Position numbers and translations under genes: made by a program. The notes below the pieces were generated by a model, which was not told the DNA's origin, did not search any database, and saw only the letters and a list, made by a program, of their open reading frames with translations. A DNA stretch of 12,604 bases from Sediminibacterium ginsengisoli (GTDB taxonomy: Bacteria > Bacteroidota > Bacteroidia > Chitinophagales > Chitinophagaceae): the NCBI GenBank assembly GCA_943326215.1, contig CALPSK010000006.1:1-12604 (forward strand), read 5' to 3'. Shown one piece after another: positions 8,672-12,604 of the stretch (the stretch's first letter is position 1; each line of letters starts with the position of its first letter).

Positions 8672-10514
8672 ACAAGCCATCTAAATAATCCTCCTTAAAT
8701 TCAACATAGGTAGGGGCACCAGAAGCAGTGATGGTGGGAATATCGCAGTCTGATAAAGATTCAATCAAGGCATGCATTTCTTTATGACTTAGTGCTTGGC
8801 CTGCTTTAATAGCCATTTGACGCGCCATGCAACGAATCAGTTTTTCTCTTTTACTAAATTTTATATCTCCACTAAAATGTTTAAACTGTTCTAGTAGTAA
8901 TTCAATCGCATTTTTTTCATTACCCGAAATAACATCGGCAGGTATACCTTGTATAATAAAACTATTTTGTCCAAAAGGTTCAATTTCATAACCAATAATT
9001 GCAAGGTCTTCCATAATATCTTCTAGTAAAATGGCATCACTCACGCTTAATTCTAAAACTACAGGGAATAAACTTTTTTGAGTAGCATGCGGCTGCGCGC
9101 TTGCTTTTTGAAATTTTTCATACAAGACTCTCTCGTGCGCTAGTTGTTGGTGAATAATAATCATACCACTATGAGAGGGCGCTACTATATAAGTTTGATG
9201 TAACTGAACTAGGCTTGCTGTTTCTTCTATCTGAAGTGGATTGCCTTCTTTGTACAATCCCATGGAAGAGGCTTTTACTATATAGGATTCGCCTGCTGCC
9301 TCCTGACTTTCATTGGCAGTAGGGATATCTGTAAAAAAACTTTTCCAATCTTGTTTAGAAGCGTTTTCGCTTCTTGAAATTAAATGCGCTTGATTTTTCT
9401 TACTAAAGCCTTCATACAAGGACTGCTTGGTGGTATTATTATACTTTTCGTCTGTGAAAGGTTTTTGAATCGCATCTAATTGTTGAATGTTGGCATCCAA
9501 AGAAAAGTCCAATGAAGGCGCTACACTGAACTGTGCCAAGGCATGTCTTACGGCAGCTTGCACAAAGGAGTAAATTATTTTATCGTCTTCGAATTTTATT
9601 TCTTGCTTGGTGGGGTGCACATTAATATCTACTTGAGCAGGGTCCAAGTCGATGTATAATAAATAACTTGGAAAATTTTCTTTTGCAATTAAACCTTCAA
9701 AGGCATTGGCAACCGCATGGTGCAAGTAAGCACTTTTAATAAAACGTCTATTGACAAAAAAGTATTGATCGCTTCTGGTTTTCTTTGCAGTATCGGGTTT
9801 ACCTACAAAGCCTGTAATAGTTAGGTAGTCGGTTTTTTCACCTACTGTTACTAGTTTAGTTTGATAGCTATTACCTAATACTTGAATGGCTCTTTGTTTA
9901 AAAGGACCACCTTCCCAATGGTATACATCTTGTCCATTACTAGATAAACTAAAATATATTTCTGGAAAGGCGAGGGCTACCCTTGTAAATTCTTCAATGA
10001 TATGTTTTAATTCGGCACTATTACTTTTTAAAAAATTTCTTCTAGCAGGCACATTGAAAAATAAATTTTTCATACTAATGCTCGTGCCCACGGGACAAGC
10101 TACAGCACTTGTTTCTGTAACCTTGCTATTTTCAATTTCTACAGCGGTGCCCATTTCATCTTCTGCTCTTCTTGTTTTTAAACTTACTTGGGCCACGGCT
10201 GCAATGGAAGCCAAGGCTTCACCACGAAAGCCCATGGTTCTAATTTGGAATAGGTCCTCAATGGTGCTTATTTTACTAGTGGCATGACGGGCAAATGCAT
10301 TATTGGCATCTGTGGCATTCATCCCCTTGCCATTATCCACTACTTGAATCAGGGCCTTACCCGCATCGTTGATGTACAATTTAATTTCGGTGGCACCGGC
10401 ATCTACTGCATTTTCTAGCAATTCCTTTACCGCACTGGCAGGTCTTTGTATAACCTCACCTGCCGCAATTTGGTTGGCTATGTGGTCTGGCAGTAAATGA
10501 ATGGTATTGGGCAC
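8661..10514 (-). CDS. mutL: DNA mismatch repair protein MutL (endonuclease motifs not recognisable)
   Basis: A 617-aa MutL, the ATP-dependent matchmaker that links MutS to downstream steps of mismatch repair. The GHKL ATPase half is intact: ANQIAAGEVIQRPASAVKEL, ELLENAVDAGAT with catalytic Glu31 and Asn35, DNGKGM (60-65), ARHATSKI (75-82), GFRGEAL (95-101) and DINVHPTKQEIKF. A variable linker (about 335-425) joins the C-terminal dimerisation domain (about 425-617). Where nuclease-type MutLs have DQHAxxExxxxE, this one reads HQQLAHERVLYE (455-466). Where they have CPHGRP, it reads TASGAPTYV (596-604). The metal-dependent nicking site is therefore probably absent. The start codon is GTG (10512-10514), required because the conserved N-terminus begins immediately. 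It is divergent from the M3 peptidase across 59 nt. Confidence 0.97.
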   Translation of the reverse strand: MPNTIHLLPDHIANQIAAGEVIQRPASAVKELLENAVDAGATEIKLYINDAGKALIQVVDNGKGMNATDANNAFARHATSKISTIEDLFQIRTMGFRGEALASIAAVAQVSLKTRRAEDEMGTAVEIENSKVTETSAVACPVGTSISMKNLFFNVPARRNFLKSNSAELKHIIEEFTRVALAFPEIYFSLSSNGQDVYHWEGGPFKQRAIQVLGNSYQTKLVTVGEKTDYLTITGFVGKPDTAKKTRSDQYFFVNRRFIKSAYLHHAVANAFEGLIAKENFPSYLLYIDLDPAQVDINVHPTKQEIKFEDDKIIYSFVQAAVRHALAQFSVAPSLDFSLDANIQQLDAIQKPFTDEKYNNTTKQSLYEGFSKKNQAHLISRSENASKQDWKSFFTDIPTANESQEAAGESYIVKASSMGLYKEGNPLQIEETASLVQLHQTYIVAPSHSGMIIIHQQLAHERVLYEKFQKASAQPHATQKSLFPVVLELSVSDAILLEDIMEDLAIIGYEIEPFGQNSFIIQGIPADVISGNEKNAIELLLEQFKHFSGDIKFSKREKLIRCMARQMAIKAGQALSHKEMHALIESLSDCDIPTITASGAPTYVEFKEDYLDGLFSK

Positions 10515-10526
10515 TTTTTAGTCGCT

Positions 10527-10554
10527 TTTGAAGTGTGTAAAAGTAGTAAATTTG
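10527..10554 (+). promoter_or_regulatory. Candidate Bacteroidota sigma-A promoter for the M3 oligoendopeptidase
   Basis: In the 59-nt divergent gap, TAAATTTG (10547-10554) matches the Bacteroidota -7 consensus TAnnTTTG exactly. TTTG (10527-10530) lies 16 nt upstream as a possible -33 element, slightly closer than usual. The ATG at 10574 is 19 nt past the -7 box, so the leader would be very short. On the opposite strand TACTTTTA (10538-10545) is a weaker -7-like match for mutL, so the two promoters may overlap. Inferred from consensus only. Confidence 0.45.
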
Positions 10555-10573
10555 CCACTTAAAATACCATATA

Positions 10574-12298
10574 ATGCCAAGAACAGCAGACATTCAAAAA
10601 CTAAACCATCATTTTCTTCCCACCGATGCTGTTTTAACCAATTGGGAGGGGCTAGAGCCTTATTTTAAGACCTTATTAGCCCAAGATTTAGATTCTGTAT
10701 CCACCCTTGAAAAATGGCTGCAAAACCTAAGTGAATTAGAGGCCTTTATAAGTGAGGATGCTTGTTGGAGACAAATTAAAATGACCTGCGATACCACCGA
10801 TAAATCTTTAGAAGAATCTTTCAATTTTTTCTGCATGGAGATTCAACCTAAAATGCAACCTTATGCAGATGCACTCAATAAAAAATTAATAGCTTGTCCA
10901 TTTACTGCAGACTTAGACAAGTCGGCTTACTTTACGTATTTACGTTCTGTTAAAAAAAGTATTGAACTTTTTAGAGAAGAAAATATTCCTATTCAAGCTG
11001 AGCTTAGTGTATTACAACAACAATATGGAACCATTGCGGGTAAAATGACTATTCAATTTAAAGAACAAGAATATACTTTGCAACAAGCGGCTCAGTTTTT
11101 AGAAAACCCCGATAGAGCCATTAGAGAAGAAGTCTATCTTAAAATTCAAGAGCGTCGTTTGCAAGATCAAACCAGTATGCATGATTTATTTTCTAGCTTA
11201 ATTCAAAAAAGAAATCAAGTAGCCTTGAATGCAGGCTTTGCTAATTATAGAGATTATAAATTTCAAGAGCTAGGAAGATTTGATTATTCTAAAGAGGATT
11301 GCTATCAATTTCATGAAGCCATTAAATTACATGTGCTTCCACTGATTGATAAAATTTATGCACGCAAGAAAAAGAAATTAGGGGTGGCTATATTAAAGCC
11401 TTGGGATACTGAAGCAGAGCCAGCTGGCATCGCTCCTTTAAAACCATTTACAGATGGTAAAGACTTATACAATAAGTCGGTAGCTTGTTTTGAAAAGTTG
11501 AATCCATTTTTTGCAGACTGCTTACGCAAGATGAACGACCTAAAACATTTTGATTTAGAAAGTAGAAAAGGAAAAGCACCGGGCGGATACAATTGTCCCT
11601 TAGCAGAATCGGGAGCGCCATTTATTTTTATGAATGCAGCTGGTCAAATGAGTGATGTGACTACCATGGTTCATGAAGGCGGCCATGCCATTCATTCTTT
11701 TTTAGCGCATCCGCTTTCATTAACGGCGTTTAAAGAGTACCCAATGGAAATGGCTGAAGTAGCTAGTATGTCTATGGAACTATTCACCATGAATCATTGG
11801 CAGAGCTTTTTTGATAATGAAGAAGATTTAAATAGAGCGAAAGAACATCAACTTGAAAGAACCATTACCATATTTCCTTGGATTGCTATTATTGATAAGT
11901 TTCAACATTGGGTTTATGAAAATCCTATGCATACCATTGAAGAGCGCACGGCTTCTTGGAAAAACATTGTAGCAGAATTTTCTACCGATAGCATTGACTA
12001 TTCAGGATTAGATATGTATAGGGCTATTGGATGGCAAAGACAGCTGCATTTATTTGAAGTACCCTTTTATTATATTGAATATGGTATTGCACAATTAGGC
12101 GCTATTGGTATGTGGATGCAGTATCAAATAAATCCAAACCAGGCTTTGGAGAATTATATGAACGCCTTAAGTTTAGGAGGTACAAAGACTTTACCTGAAT
12201 TATATAAAACAGCAGGTATTGAATTTAATTTCTCTCCTAATTACGTAAAAAAATTAATGGATTTTACGAATCAGGAATTAGAAAAATTATACGCTTAA
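10574..12298 (+). CDS. M3 family oligoendopeptidase (PepF-like zinc metallopeptidase)
   Basis: A 574-aa cytoplasmic peptidase of the thimet/PepF clan, expected to cut short peptides into smaller ones. No signal peptide is present. The zinc motif is TTMVHEGGHAIHSF: His367 and His371 bind zinc and Glu368 is the catalytic base. The third ligand is probably Glu395 in MEMAEVASMSMEL. Other family marks are RNQVALNAGFANYRDYKF (213-230), RKGKAPGGYNCPLAESGAPF (331-350), FMNAAGQMSDV just ahead of the zinc helix, and FEVPFYYIEYGIAQLGA (494-510). Length and domain order are normal and the active site is intact. It has its own divergent promoter region opposite mutL, and its TAA stop directly abuts the stop of the next gene on the other strand. 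Confidence 0.95.
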   Translation: MPRTADIQKLNHHFLPTDAVLTNWEGLEPYFKTLLAQDLDSVSTLEKWLQNLSELEAFISEDACWRQIKMTCDTTDKSLEESFNFFCMEIQPKMQPYADALNKKLIACPFTADLDKSAYFTYLRSVKKSIELFREENIPIQAELSVLQQQYGTIAGKMTIQFKEQEYTLQQAAQFLENPDRAIREEVYLKIQERRLQDQTSMHDLFSSLIQKRNQVALNAGFANYRDYKFQELGRFDYSKEDCYQFHEAIKLHVLPLIDKIYARKKKKLGVAILKPWDTEAEPAGIAPLKPFTDGKDLYNKSVACFEKLNPFFADCLRKMNDLKHFDLESRKGKAPGGYNCPLAESGAPFIFMNAAGQMSDVTTMVHEGGHAIHSFLAHPLSLTAFKEYPMEMAEVASMSMELFTMNHWQSFFDNEEDLNRAKEHQLERTITIFPWIAIIDKFQHWVYENPMHTIEERTASWKNIVAEFSTDSIDYSGLDMYRAIGWQRQLHLFEVPFYYIEYGIAQLGAIGMWMQYQINPNQALENYMNALSLGGTKTLPELYKTAGIEFNFSPNYVKKLMDFTNQELEKLYA

Positions 12299-12604
12299 TT
12301 AATTGGCAGATGGATTTGTTGGTCCGTTAGAGGGACCGTTAGAGGGTCCGTTGTTGGGTCTCGGGCCGTTAGAGGGTCCGTTATTTGGCCTTGGACCGTT
12401 ATTCGGTCTAGGCCCGTTGTTCGGACGATCGTTTCTTTGTTGAGGACCATTGTTTGGTCTATTATTAGGTCCGTTGTTCGGACCATTATTCGGACGATTA
12501 TTTCTATTATCTGGACGTTGATCGTTTCTCTGATCGTTTCTTTGTTGCGGACCATTTCCTTGCATAGGTCTACGATCGTTTTGATTTGAACTTCTTTGTT
12601 GGTC
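12299..12604 (-). CDS. Asn/Gly/Pro/Arg-rich low-complexity protein, C-terminal tail (N-terminus outside window)
   Basis: An open minus-strand frame enters at the window edge and ends at TAA (12299-12301), giving 101 residues. I extend it to the edge because the frame stays open upstream of the internal ATG at 12565 (DQQRSSNQNDRRP precedes it). It consists almost entirely of Asn, Gly, Pro, Arg and Gln: an N-terminal part with QQRND/QRND repeats, then NNGP/NNRP blocks, then RPNNGP and SNGP units ending TNPSAN. Such tails are expected to be disordered and occur on RNA-binding, envelope and secreted proteins. Nothing here identifies the domain that carries it, so the function is unknown. Choice of this frame over the two overlapping minus-strand frames rests on the compositional regularity and the exact abutment with the M3 peptidase stop. 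Confidence 0.6.
   Translation of the reverse strand, partial: DQQRSSNQNDRRPMQGNGPQQRNDQRNDQRPDNRNNRPNNGPNNGPNNRPNNGPQQRNDRPNNGPRPNNGPRPNNGPSNGPRPNNGPSNGPSNGPTNPSAN
12307..12565 (-). repeat. Tandem NNGP/SNGP/QRND-coding microrepeats
   Basis: Within the tail gene, 12-nt units encoding NNGP, NNRP or SNGP recur in head-to-tail and spaced arrangements across 12316-12500. They appear on the + strand as variants of ccgttgttcgga and ccgttagaggga. A second family at 12420-12445 and 12515-12555, with gatcgtttctttgttg-like sequence on the + strand, encodes QQRND or QRND. Codon variation between copies (gttgttc, gttattc, attattc) shows they are not freshly duplicated. Confidence 0.7.

Noticed and set aside
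9886..10287. 133-codon + strand frame inside mutL
   Set aside because: It is antisense to the conserved ATPase domain of MutL; no recognisable protein features.
11356..11592. 78-codon minus-strand frame inside the M3 peptidase
   Set aside because: Antisense to conserved peptidase sequence, with no supporting motif.
12295..12555. Alternative minus-strand frame (Ile/Thr/Asp-rich repeats) over the tail gene
   Set aside because: It is the shifted reading of the NNGP repeats. It overruns the end of the M3 gene, whereas the chosen frame abuts it exactly and has the cleaner composition of known disordered tails.
12310..12560. Possible CRISPR array because of regular short repeats
   Set aside because: Repeats are 12-nt coding units without unique 30-40-nt spacers and sit in an open reading frame.

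Overview
The window is AT-rich, gene-dense bacterial chromosome and looks like Bacteroidota, probably the Chitinophagaceae/Chitinophagia side. The evidence is a GldH-type gliding lipoprotein, a Bacteroidota-type degenerate arginase-fold protein, a TAnnTTTG-like promoter element and the scarcity of Shine-Dalgarno sequences. The genus cannot be fixed from this sequence. There is no tRNA, rRNA, CRISPR array, insertion sequence or prophage. Nearly everything is core housekeeping; the less ordinary content lies mostly between the genes and in lost catalytic residues.

Layout. 1-306 is the 3' end of aspartate-semialdehyde dehydrogenase (asd, +). 307-617 is a convergent gap with a ~190-bp imperfect inverted repeat that contains a terminator-like hairpin, followed by a second inverted repeat that runs into the end of ligA. 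618-2711 is NAD-dependent DNA ligase (ligA, -). 2712-3071 looks empty but holds a decayed NUDIX-domain gene remnant (NrtR/AraR-like) with a nonsense codon, a one-base deletion and loss of its 3' part. 3072-6105 is a compact + strand cluster: yicC, gldH, a sensor histidine kinase and an OmpR-type response regulator, joined by gaps of 1 nt, a 4-nt overlap and 4 nt. 6166-8585 is a second + strand pair: an arginase-fold protein missing two second-metal ligands, overlapped by a PBP4/DacB-type D-Ala-D-Ala peptidase lipoprotein. 8576-8671 is a 15-nt tandem repeat in the convergent gap before mutL. 8661-10514 is mutL (-, GTG start), divergent from an M3 oligoendopeptidase (10574-12298, +). 12299-12604 is the C-terminal tail of an Asn/Gly/Pro/Arg-rich repeat protein on the minus strand, whose stop codon directly abuts that of the peptidase.

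How the genes relate. LigA and MutL both serve DNA repair but are far apart and not co-transcribed. The gldH/kinase/regulator cluster suggests cell-envelope or surface-motility signalling. The DacB-like enzyme belongs to peptidoglycan maturation, asd to lysine/diaminopimelate, threonine and methionine synthesis, YicC to RNA turnover and the M3 peptidase to peptide degradation.

I found no convincing new multi-gene system. The best leads are the hidden NUDIX pseudogene, the cryptic pentapeptide-coding tandem repeat, the long inverted repeat after asd, and the two enzymes that have lost recognisable catalytic residues (arginase-like protein; MutL endonuclease motifs).
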